From contig VXAZ01000953.1 in assembly GCA_013399875.1 (NCBI GenBank), positions 3,223,890 to 3,287,889 of the forward strand: 64,000 bases of DNA, written 5' to 3'. Under the pieces are notes generated by a model, which had not been told where the DNA came from, searched no databases, and was given only the letters and a program-made list of their open reading frames with translations. Both the position numbers and the translations under genes were made by a program. This document shows positions 42,901 through 54,900 of this stretch, piece by piece (position 1 is the stretch's first letter; each line of letters opens with the position of its first letter). This DNA comes from Gymnorhina tibicen. Taxonomy: Eukaryota; Chordata; Aves; Passeriformes; Artamidae.

Positions 42901-45900
42901 TCACTTTGCTCTGATCTCTCTGTACATGTCACTGGCTGGCAGGATGACTGCTTCCTGATTCATGATTTCATATTTAATTCTTGCTATATAAAATGAATTT
43001 AAAGGAAATTATTACAAATGGTTTGGACACACTGCATCAAGTCACTGGAAACTATTTTTTTATCCCTGACATTCTCTTTTTCTTTTTTCCTCTTTTTTTT
43101 TTTTCTTCTCCTTTAAGAGAAAAGTTAGATGCTTTCCTAAACACTTTCCAGACTTGAGCTATTCACAGATTGCATGTGGAAGGCAAACACAGCCCAGGAC
43201 TGGAAGAAAGACTCTCTCATACTGGTCACCCCAGTAGCTTGGGGCGTTGCAGGCGGTGTCCTCAGCAGCGTTTCCTTTCAGAGAGCTGTGGCTGCATGAA
43301 AATGCTTTGGGTGTAGCAATCCTGTGCTCATCCCACAGGCACTTCATGAAAGAGGCAACTGTTCCATGTTGGGAATTCAGAGAAACCTCTGGCCAGCAGT
43401 GGCTGCTGGAGGCACCCTGATTAAAGCCCCATTGTTTTGCCCACTCCAGCTAAACTGCTCCCTGATGAAGCCCCCGTCTGTCCAGTGGTTTGGGAAGAAG
43501 CAAGTAAGTAAATAAAGTCGTTGCTGGGAATAACAAAGACTGGAGGAAGCAAGGAAAGAGGAAGCAACCAAAGAAAAAATCCTTTAATGCACTACATTTC
43601 TCAAAGGCATATGTCCAGGAATTGGGTTTCTGGACTGTGTTTCTTTTGTGTTTCTGACTCCTGGATCTTGCTGTACTAAGGGCTTTGAGACACTAACAAA
43701 CACTCTGCAAACACAAGAAGGGGTGTTGCAGGAAAAGGGCGTTGAGATCATACTTAATCAAACTTCCTTACATTTTGATAGCTACAGTACCGCTGTACAA
43801 GTCAATCATCTCTTTGCCTTTGCAGTTCTCCACAGCCAACACAGCTGAGCCACACACTTGAGGCCATGACCTGTACCCTGATTTTAGTACACGGCTCATG
43901 TGTTTCAGAGGCAAGAAAACTCCAGGCTAAGTTCATGTTCTTGCACAGGTGTGTCTCAAAGGGGGACGAAATGAATGATCTAAAAGCAGGACCTTGCTGG
44001 AGACTGTAAAATCAGAGGAGTTTGGATCCATAGCACAGGCTTCCAAAGCTAAGGAAGGTGAAGCACTGCAGCCTTCAGCAGGTGATGAAGATGAGCACAT
44101 TCAAACATTAACTATTGAAAGCTTATCCAAGCGAGGCAAAGCTGCTCTTGCTCACATTCATAGACTTTGGAACTAATCAGAGACTGAAGCTCATTTTAAC
44201 ATCAGTTAGGTACCAAAAGGGGAATAAAAAAATGTAGTTAGCAGATGAAAAAATGCATCACTTGCAATGCAGTAACTCAATGGCATCTCCTTGCACTTTA
44301 TAAAACCAAGCTTGTTTCAAGGGCTGAAAGGAGTCAGAAATGATTGTTTTACCTCTTGCCCTGTCTCAGTTTCGGGTAAAAATCTGGAAGAGGAGTTTTG
44401 GATAACAAGAGCTGTTGACACTGTGAGCATGTTCCTTGAGTCCCGTCTGTTCTTCAGCCGTGTGTACCCAGAGCAGTATCTCTTCCTCTGTTCTACCCCT
44501 ACTAACAAAGCTGCCAGGATTCTGAATTTTGTTCCCACTTAGAGCCCTCTCTCTTACACCATTCATTAACAGCCTCCATTTGTTCTAACACAGTCAGTTT
44601 TGCCCTCAGACTAGTTTTTCCAACCTTCGTCTCCTCCCTTTGAGGCATATTGGAATTTCCTCACATGCTTTTCTCCGTTCCACTTTTGCCCTTATTTCCT
44701 TTTCCCATCCATTTCCTCCGGTGTCCTTTTCCATTTCTCTGCCATACTTCTTTCCTCCCAGCTGTTTCTTTGGATGCATTATCATTAACTTCTATCTATA
44801 ACTTTTATGTATCATAAATTAAGGTTGGGCCTGGTCCCAAAAGCACAATCAATTGAAGTTGCTGCAGGCAACTTGGAAGGGGCAGTCCTATCCACGAGCC
44901 AGTAATGAACCACATCCCATGGAGTGCAAAGGGAAAGCTGTGTTATTGCATATTCTCCCTTCTAAATCAGAGACTATAAAATGAAGATTGCAGTTTTGCA
45001 GAAATTCTTTGTAATGTTTTTTTATTTTTCTGCTTGGTTTCCTTTTCTCATTTTTTTTTTTTTTGCAAGATTAACAGAAGCATCCTGGCCAAGTTCCAGT
45101 CTAGGGTAATCTCTTCTCCTCTTTCCGATACATGCTGCATTGTTTTTTCCATTTCCTAACGCCAGAGGTTAGGTGGTAAATGGCTGTCATGTTCTCTTCA
45201 AAGCTAAATTGTCACGTATCGGGGCAGAAGCCTCACCAAGTCAGAAAGAAGCACTCTGGGTATGCAATGCCACCCTGGTGTTCCTCACACCTCCCTTGGA
45301 GGCTCTTGGAATGGAACCTGCTGAGACAGGCAAGCTGGGTGAGCCCGATCCTTTCCTGCCCTCACTCTCACCCAATGTGTCACTCCCCAGAGCTGCAAGA
45401 GCCCCCTTTTCAGTCCTGGGTGATGGAAACAACTAGGCCTCTTCCCATTTAATAACAACAATAATGGGAACTTCGCACCAAAAAAAAGATGATACCAACA
45501 TCATTTAATCACTGAGGGAGGTAGGATGTGGAAAAAGAAGGAGTGCCCTAAGGTCTCTCACTGAGCCAGGCAGTGGCAGGAGCAGAGCTTGCCACAGCCT
45601 GTGGCATGCCATGGATGTGACTCCTGCCACCTCCCTCAAGCAATTCAAACTCCAGTCTGGGCAATTCCGCCTTCACTGGTGCACAAACACTGGAATGCAA
45701 AGAGAAAAGCAAAAGGTGTGCTTTTAGGCTGCTTACATCTCCAGCAGGTCACCGAACTGAATGCGGGGCAGGCAGTCTGAGGCTGCAAGATCTCAGTCCG
45801 CACATGAACATGGATGTTCCCTTGTAGCCACCAGCACTGCCTCAGCACAGAGCCTGGAGTGGGCAGCACTGCCCGGGGCGCACGCGGAGCTCTTCCCAAT

Positions 45901-48900
45901 ACTTCAGGCAACTGTGCTGCTGATAGCTCACGAAAGCACTCAGCCAAAACTGCTGACACGCGTCAAATTCCCCAAGCAGCGTTTCTGGCCCAGCCAAGGG
46001 AGTTTGAGGAGCCATCTGGCCAGGGACATGGAGCCCACGTGTCAGGGAGTGGCCTCTTGCTCCCAGGGCTGGGATAATTGGACATTGTTCAGCCTCTGAA
46101 TCGCCGCTCTGTTGGGCTGTGGGCTTGTCTCCTAGGGACGAGCTAATTACCATGCAAACTGCCGAGGGGAGGAGGAGGTCAGGGATGGCCCTCACCCCTT
46201 CTTCTGCCCCATAACAAACAGGAGGGTTTTGTGACACCACAACGCCCCAAAGCAGAGAAGAGAGAATGGGTGGGCAAGGGGAGGTGAGGAAGGGAGAAGC
46301 CTCTTGAACGCTTCCCATTCAAACACAAACACGGGACCCCATGTCAAACCCGGGAGCAGATTTTCCTGCCATACACGGGATTTTGTTTGCAGTCAGTTCC
46401 CTGGGAACCAGCAAGGAGCCCACAAAGCTGCCCAGAGATCTCAACAGCTCATGGTGCCATGCTTGCTGCCTTCCGTTCCTTGTCCCAGATCAGCCAAGGT
46501 CCTGTTTTGCACCACCACAGCCCAGCCAAAGAGCTGAAAGTACTGCAGAGACAGGGATGTGTTCAAAGTCCCAGCCTCCAGCCTGCCATCACCATAAGGT
46601 AAAGTCAGCAGCACTATCGCTGCCAACCACTTTTCAAGGAGGCAGGATTGGAGAAAGGGATAGAAATAAGGCACATTACAAGCTAAAATATCTTTCTTAA
46701 GCACAAGAATTGATGTCAGGTGCATCTGCACTGTTCCTTGAATCACAACTATTCAAAATCTTTTCATACCCTGCAAACATGTTATGTCAAGAGGCAGCAA
46801 CACATTTTTCTAATTGTTCCCATTCTCCTAAAGAAAACATACATGTGTCTTTCCCCTTTTTTTACCAAAGCTCAATTAGATTTGCTTCATAGGTATATAA
46901 TGTTGCAAAGAAAAGCCTTGCTGTCACCCTTTGATCACCTGCTAAATCCTCCCACCATCCCACAGTGAGTTCAAATCTGTAGTAAGAGATGCGTGAAAAA
47001 TCCCAAGTAAGGAACCATCATTAGGGTAGGGATAAGCCTCTAAAGCCCTTAGGATCCAGAGCTGCAGTTCACGTCTGTTTAATGCCCAAGAGCTAACATC
47101 AATAATTTAATGAGTGCCTTACATCCTGAAATATTTTACAAACTGCAAAAACAAGACTCACTCCACCCACCTTTAGGCTGGGAGGTGGTAGCTGTTGAGC
47201 CAGGCAGAGCAACACTATGTGACAGTTTAGGACACTGGATAAAAAAACAAATCCTAGCTCCAGCAGAAATTGCTTCTGTGAAGGGAAAGACACAGCACAG
47301 CATGTGCCTATGTAAAAGAGGCGCTATCCCCTAGGAAAGACAAAGATAAAGCAGGGATGTTTTTAAAGTATCAGGGTCCTTGTTTTACCATGTGCCCAAA
47401 TGGCAATATTTCCCCAAGTGACGCCAAGACGGCAACTTGACAGAGCTGATACTACACTTGCCATCTTCTGAATCACCCACCCCATTCCTGTAGCAGATTT
47501 TTTTGGGCCACTCCCATGCGAGCACTAACCAGACATAAACCTGCTTAGGGTGTAATTGCTGCAAGTGTGGCTTAAAGCTGAACAGCAGCACACTTAGTGA
47601 GCTGCCGTGCTGAGGGGCCTAAGTAGTATCCAGCTAATCTTCTCAAATCTCATTATTGCAGCAGAGTGACAGATGGGTATTTTAGCAGGCTAGAAATGAG
47701 GACTAATTAGGACTCCTAGCCCTCCTTTGTGTCTGTCACATCAGTTCCTCCCCGCCTCAAGCAGGTTTGTGAGCAGTGATGGAGGGCTGCCTCTACCACC
47801 GTGCTCTGCCTGCCACCCCGAGGAGGACAGCAGGCACTGGGTCACCTGTGCCCACCCGGTCTACAGACGGGGCTGCAGGGGATTCCATTCCTCATCTAGG
47901 TCCTGACAAGTCTGGAGGGCAAGCCCAAATTGAAGTTACTGGGATATGGAACTGAACTTCCTGACTTGGCCCCTGTTTGTGGCTTTACACAGCGAACCTT
48001 AGGCAGCAGTATGTAAACCACTATCGAGCCAGGAGGGAAGAATGATGGACTCAATGGATCAAGACCAGCTCTTCTCATTTACTGCTCCTAAGCCTGCCTT
48101 AGGCACAGAGCTTGATGTATTGACTTTGGCAACATGTGCATACCGCCATCCTGGCAATAAAGTTATCGGACTGGAGGGAGACGGGGAGGGGAGGACAGGG
48201 GGAGGTAAAAAAAACACAGCTAAGTAGGGGGAACTGAAAACACTTGAGAGAAGGGAGAATCCTCCATGCCCCCTCTGTACCCCTGAGCCATCACCTCAGG
48301 CCAAACCCCACGCTCTTCTTAGAGATTCCAGGATATTTGTTTTAACTTTTTTTTTTGCTGCATTCCTCCTTGTTGTACTTCTGGTTTCCAGTCGGGACTG
48401 GAATGGAGAGAACAGGATTACAGAAGGAAGTCTGTTGCTGTATTTTTCTGGCTTGATTAGAAGCAGAAGATGCAATAAATCTCACAAGAGAGTTTGTTCT
48501 CATTTAGCCTCTCATGTATCTGAAATTACCTGACCAGAGCAAGGGTAAGGAAAATGCACTACTAAGTGGAGCACACAGAAGATAAAAACAGAAAGAGCAC
48601 AGTGGTGAAGCTGTTTCCCTCTCTGATTTTGCACAAGGAAAGAAAACAATTGAGTCCCACTGACAGCTTATTTATTTCACACAAATTGCAGCACAGATGC
48701 AAGGACTCCAGAAGGAGGCTCACCCTGCCTGATCACACCTCTGAACCTCCCGAGGTGTGACTGCCACCACTAGCAGTGGCACCACAGTGAGAGAGGAATA
48801 GAAAAACCAGCACTAGTTGCACATGGAGCAAAGGATTTTCCACATGCCGGATGGCTCCGTTGTGCTGCCAAGCTGCCTGTCTGCAACAGGACTGACAGTC

Positions 48901-51900
48901 ACATTCACTGCTGAGATGGTAAGTGCAGAATGCCAATGGTATCAAAAATATCCCAACTGAAATATTCAGCTGCAGATAAACACACACACATACACACACA
49001 CACCCCCACACACCCTTTCTCCCAGTGTTCTGTCTGCTAAATCAGCATTTTTTGATGAGCCAGTGAATATAGATGGTGAGTTCAGGCACAGATCCAGCCT
49101 GGATTCTCAGCCTTGCATCCCATGTGTATAAAAAGTTTGTGAGCATGTTCAGCATCTTTCAGGTAAAACGGCAGTACCAGTGCTGCTGTGTTTACTGAAA
49201 ACCAGCAATGGTATCCTTTAAGTGAAGTTTGTATTGGAGAATCTGACCTGGTCTCCTGTCTAATGCTCTTCAGGAAATAAGTTACACAACTTAGGTACAT
49301 CAGTAATGTCTCCTGGTCATTTGGACGTTCAATCCCTATTTTGGAGATGGAGGTATATGTCCTCTAACCATTTCCTCATGTGACAGTATTTAATGACATT
49401 ACAAAACAAAATACATGCACATTCCCAGATTGGAGAGAGCAAAGAAAGGGCATGAGATTTAAAGACAGTTTTGTATTTGGTTTGGGGTTTTATTTTTTGT
49501 TCTTTAACTCTTCTGTGCTTTATAGAACTAAGCAAAGCCTCCTGTTCCAGGTGATAAATTTACCACGCTGCTCCAGGCCCCAGAGAGCACAGGAGATAAT
49601 AGCATTTCCAAAGGTATTTAGTTCGCTGAGCCCTGAGTGTAGAAGAGGGCAGTGAGGAGCTGGAGATAAATTGCTATGAACCCAAGTCAGCTGCTCAGGG
49701 CATATTTCTAAGAGCAGCAGACACAGCCAGGAGTTCTGCAAAGGGATGCACATTTCCCCTCCCCTTGCTCGATCCCTGTGCTGGAGAAGGACGTGTAACA
49801 CAGCTTCTGCTCCCCTTGCTCCCAGTGTCTTTCTGCTCTCCCTTGTTGCCATAGAGGCTGGTATCTGGGACTCAGAATGTGATGCTCCACTGGTGAGAGT
49901 GGGTGGAGAAAAAGCAAGATTTGCATTATTAATAATTTCCCCCACGGTCACTTTGGCAGCAAAGTTTCTCACTCCCCAGTCTGCTGGACATACTTAGGCA
50001 GAAAGGACCTTGGCCACAATGCCCTGGTTCTCTGCACTGTGGCTTTGGGGGAGGAGAGGGGGAGCTCTTAAAAACACCACCTGAGAAAGGTGTGCTGCTT
50101 CAAAGCATCTTCTGTAGAATTTCTATTAAGCCAGAGCTCTGCACAGCTTTCAGAAGATGCAGCATAGCAGTGTATTATAAAAATTAATTCATTTGAGCTG
50201 ACTGGCAGCAAAACTTCAGAAACCATTAAAGAACTGGGGCTCTTTATGAAAAGACAATTCATTTTCAGCATTAACCAGGGCAGAAAGAGCATTAACCAAG
50301 GCAACCTTTACAATGTTCTGATTGCACATTAGTTATGGATTGAATTGCCAGCCAAAACTGGAATACCAAGGAAAATCTCTGATAGTAACTGTGTAGATTA
50401 CTAAGAACATCAGAAGAGTTAGGAGGTGAGCTGCCAGCAGGTTGAGGGAGGTGATCCTTCCCCTCTGCTCAGCACTGCGGAGCCCACAGCTGGAGTCCTG
50501 TGTCCAGCTCTGGGCTCCACAGTACAAGAAGGACTTACTGGAGCAAGCTCAGCTCAGGGCCACAGAGGTGATTAAGGGACTGGAGCATCTCCCATATGAG
50601 GAGAGGCCAGGATTGTTCAGCCTGTATAAGAGAAGGATCAGGAAGGATCTGTCATTGTGAATGAAGAGCTGCTGGGAGGGAATGAAGAAAAGGCAGCCAG
50701 TCTATTCTCAGTTGTGCCTACTGACAGTACAAGATACATAAATTAAAACCCATGAGACTCCATCCGAAGACAATACTTTTTTACTTTGATGGTAATCTGA
50801 GGTTGGATCAGTTTGCACACAGAGGTTGTGGAGTCTTTATCTGTGGAGGTATTCAAAATTCAACTGGACACAGTCCTGGGCAACTGCAGTGCTCAAGCTG
50901 ACCCTGCTTGAGCAGAGGGTTTGGTCTGCTTAACCTCAAGAAGACCCTGCTCATCTCAGTAATTCTGTGATTCTGTAACATTTTCTACTGCTGTTAAGGT
51001 AACTCTTCCTATATAGACATTAACTCACCTAAGTCGAAGCAGCCATCCCATCCAGCCAACCTGACACTGCCTGGAACTGGGTCTGTCACACACGTCATCT
51101 GCTGCTGACACCAGCATGGAGGAAGGCTGGTTTGAGCCTAAGCCAGGCGGCTGCTCCCAGATGGTAACGCAGCAACTGAGGTGGAGGAACTGAAGGCAAC
51201 TGCAAAAAGCATGAGTTTTGTTCTGCCCCTTTTGGTGCACTGTTAAAATCAAAAGGGCCTCTCCACGGGGCTGAAAATGGGGAATCTAATCCAGCTGCAG
51301 GGACGTGTTCAAGGCAGGGGGTGAAACAAGAGGACTGGGACTTCCCTGCCCACTTATGTGCCAAAAGACTTGTAGCCTTAGGGACTGAACTCCTTGCTCT
51401 CACACACAGGGATAGCACTGATCTGGCACTTGAGTGAGGGTGAAGGTTAGTACTGGTGTCTGTAACTTCATTATATGCAAAGGCCCCAATAGCTGACAAA
51501 AAGGTAGGTCTTAAGCCCATGGTTAAGTACTTTCATATCTGCAATCACACTGGTGCAGAAGTTCGAAAGTCTGCTTGTGGTTTCAGATAAATGTAGAAAA
51601 CAGAGTCTACATTATTGAATTAAGTATGAAAGTTAATAATACAGTCAGCACGGTTGCACAGCGTAATTTCATTTAACACTAAATTCGATTTATGTTACAC
51701 TGTTCTCTATCTGTGTCCATTGTAAACATACTGCAGATTTTTTTTTTTTTGGTTGACAATGCAAAACACATGAACTGAAGTTATCAGCAGAGAAGCTGAA
51801 GGCTCTGGCATACGAACAAAGGACAGCTGGGGCTTGAGGCTCTGGGAATGTATGAAAAGGAGCCACTAGTAGGCAGCTAGGAACACTAGTTGCCCTTGAA

Positions 51901-54900
51901 ACAACCAGCAGTGCAGCCATCTAGCAGCCTTTGCATTGCAATGAGGTATCTGTAGGTTTCCATGTCAGAGCTCCAAGTGTATCTGGCACCCTGTTGGTGG
52001 TGCAGGACTGGAGGCAGATGCTGGTAGCTCTCCATCCTTTAATCACCCTCCAGATAGAGATCCAGTCCAAGCCATGATGTGGGCAGTCAATCTGACAGCC
52101 ACCCCAACCCTGGCCCTTCAGAGCAAGGCTGGTTATACCATTACTGACAGGCTGTTTTCATTTCCCTTAAAGGAAAAACACTGGCACATAAATTTTTGGC
52201 ACAACCCTGACTGCCAGAAAACGTTGCTGCTGTAGAACTGCGTCATATATGCAAAGCCCAAGTTACAGATGTGAGCTCTCTGAGCTCTCCAAACTAGAAC
52301 CAGGCCTACCCCAAAGCTTGGGATGCAAGCACCCCAGACCAGTGGGGGTCTCCCAGTCTCGTTCATCACGTCTAGATCAGCCTGTGTTGTACATCCACCC
52401 TGTGCACTGCCAGTGTCTCATCCACTGCAGCTCTTTCCCTGAACCTTTGAGAGCTGTGATACCACAAGCAGTGGAGTCCCAACTCCATGGTTTCCAAGTT
52501 CAGATGAAATCAGCTGCTACCAACAAAGAGAAAACATTTGCTAAATCAAAATATGTGTCCTAATCTAGACTCTGCAGGCAAGATGTGATTCATGCTGTTT
52601 GCAGGGGGTGGGGGAGAAGGCAGGATCAAAGTGGGGCTCATGCAAACCACACGTCTGCCTCCTGCAGTGCTCAGTAAGGGAAATGTAAAGCAGGAGGCAA
52701 CATGCAAGGGTTCTCTGCTAATCACACAGTGCTAGCCATGGAAAGTCAATACAGAACAAGGAGCCGAGCTTGCAACATGAATGTTAAACAACAGTTACAC
52801 TGTGCCACAGAGACACAAAAATCCAGGTCCCAGGAACCAGAAACAGATTGAGGAAGTAACACAAACATCATCCAAAACAAGAAGGAACAGCAAAGTAACA
52901 GAAGCAAACAGATGGCTTCTGTTCCCGTTGTTCCCAGTGTCTTTTTGCTCTCACTTGTTGCCATAGAGGCTGGTATCTGGGACTCAAAATGTGATGCTCC
53001 ACTTGTGAGAGAGCGTGGAGAAAATGCAAGAATTTACATTATTAATAATTTCCTCCACAGTATCCATTTTGGCAGCAAAGTCTCTTGTCTCTTGTCCACC
53101 GGACATGCTTTGGCAGACACTGAAAGGCCAAGGAGCTGTCTTCCCCTCAAAGCCCAGCCTAGCTCCTCCACCTGCCAACACGTGTACTCAGCTCTCAGCG
53201 CTCTGCTGCCACAGCTCTCCTTCACTGTACAATAACACAATCCCCCTTCTTTTCCCCCAAAACTCCAGAGTTCACTGTCCCTTTCGCTCCTGTCACAAGG
53301 ACGAGGGGATGCAGCCTTAAATATCCACACATCCGGCAAGACTAGAGCCAGGAACAGACCCCACAGAGTGCAGGCCATGTGGCTTCCCAGCACATCAGCA
53401 GCGTGAAAATGTAGATCAGACCCCAGCAGCACATCACACACACAAAAAAAGAGGACTAAAGCATTTCTGAGCCGGCCCAAGAGGCTGTTCTTGTCCTGTT
53501 CTCCTCGCACCCCCTGCAGCTTCCTTCCTCGAATGGAGACAAGTGCTTGCATAGCCACAGAGTAAGGTAGGTCAGGAAAGAGATCTAGATTGAAAGCAAT
53601 TTGGCTCCACAAAAAGGTTTCTTTTCAGCTTGATCAGTTCTTGAGACAGAAATCCCCAGTGCCACAGCTTCTAATTTTGAGAGCGGGATGAATGCAGCTC
53701 TTCATTCTTCTGCAGCAGATTAAATGAGCGTGTGGCATTTTCATTTTTCCAAGGGGACTTTAAAAAAAAAAAAAAAGCCTCGTCTTTTTCCTCCACTTTG
53801 CCTTTAATGATCCTTCAGCAGTTTTCCCAGGACTTCCTGCATGCATCACTAACCAAAAGCACCCACCCAAAAGTATGGCCATGCCTTCATTTTGAAACAT
53901 CACTACAGGAAAGGCAGCTTAAAGAAATGTCCTAAGTGAACACAAATGCAGCCTTGTGTGGCACACACTGACTTGTGCTATGGACTTGCATGCACCCTCA
54001 CGCTCATCCCGGCGTGCTCCTATCCTGAAACTCGTCCAAGGGTGAGGAAGGAAAGCCACAGGGCCCAGAAAAGCTGCTTCGCATCTGTGTAACAGGTTTG
54101 ATGACTGGCTCCGAAGGCTGTCTGTTCTTGAAGCAAGATCGTTTTTTCCTGAGTGACAGGTCTCCTTATCCATTCACCTACGGACAAGGCAGCTTCACAG
54201 TGAAACGCATGATGACAAGTCAGGCAGAAGACAGCGTGCTGAAGGGGCTGTACCAAAACAGCCAAGCAGCATCCAAGTCCACCTTTCCTTTGTACACAGC
54301 ATGTTACTGCCGAATTATTCTTACTGCTTTCCCCCAGAAACACTTGCCTATGCCACAGCAAAGTCTTTGCCTACTGCAGCTCTCAGAAGCATTTAAGAAC
54401 CTGCTTGTGGAGCCAGGGTTGGCCAGAGCTACCACATTTTTGAGACCATTAATGCAAAAGGAAAACTTTCCTTATTCTTTCATTCAAATGCAGTTGGGAC
54501 AAGGCAGAGGCAGCCACTGCGCAGCCACACAGCATAGAAGAGTGTCATGTGGGCTAGCCATGTTGTTGTCTCCTTTCCCATACTACAATCAGGGGACTTT
54601 TAAGGGTTCCCTCGAATGTCTCCCTGTGCTACGTTTGAAGACAACAGCTCCTCTTCCCTCCCCAGCCTCAGGGAGTGCTGCTGGCTGGCCTTGCTCTCTC
54701 TGCCATGGCAAGAAGGAGCCCCAAGTGGGGAGAACAAGGGAGTTGGTGGCTTTAAATCTTCTCAAACCAAGCAGCCCTTTTTCTAAAGCAAGTAACAAAC
54801 AAAGCCAATAACCAGCATTAGATGAAGAGATAGAAAGTGTTTTGGGTGCTACAGGCTCAGGATGACAGTCTTTGAGGGAGCTGTGGGGAGCGTGGGAGGG

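Noticed and set aside
50442..50660. Apparent small protein with a [13 protein letters not shown] motif
   Set aside because: This is the decayed reverse-transcriptase end of the CR1 element, not a host gene.
53034..53612. 192-codon minus-strand open frame overlapping duplicated copy B
   Set aside because: The frame is not kept in copy A, so it is not a conserved coding unit.
54098..54811. 237-codon plus-strand open frame in intron 1
   Set aside because: Longest intronic frame, but it has no domain, no repeat in composition, and no promoter or splice context; consistent with chance in 64 kb.
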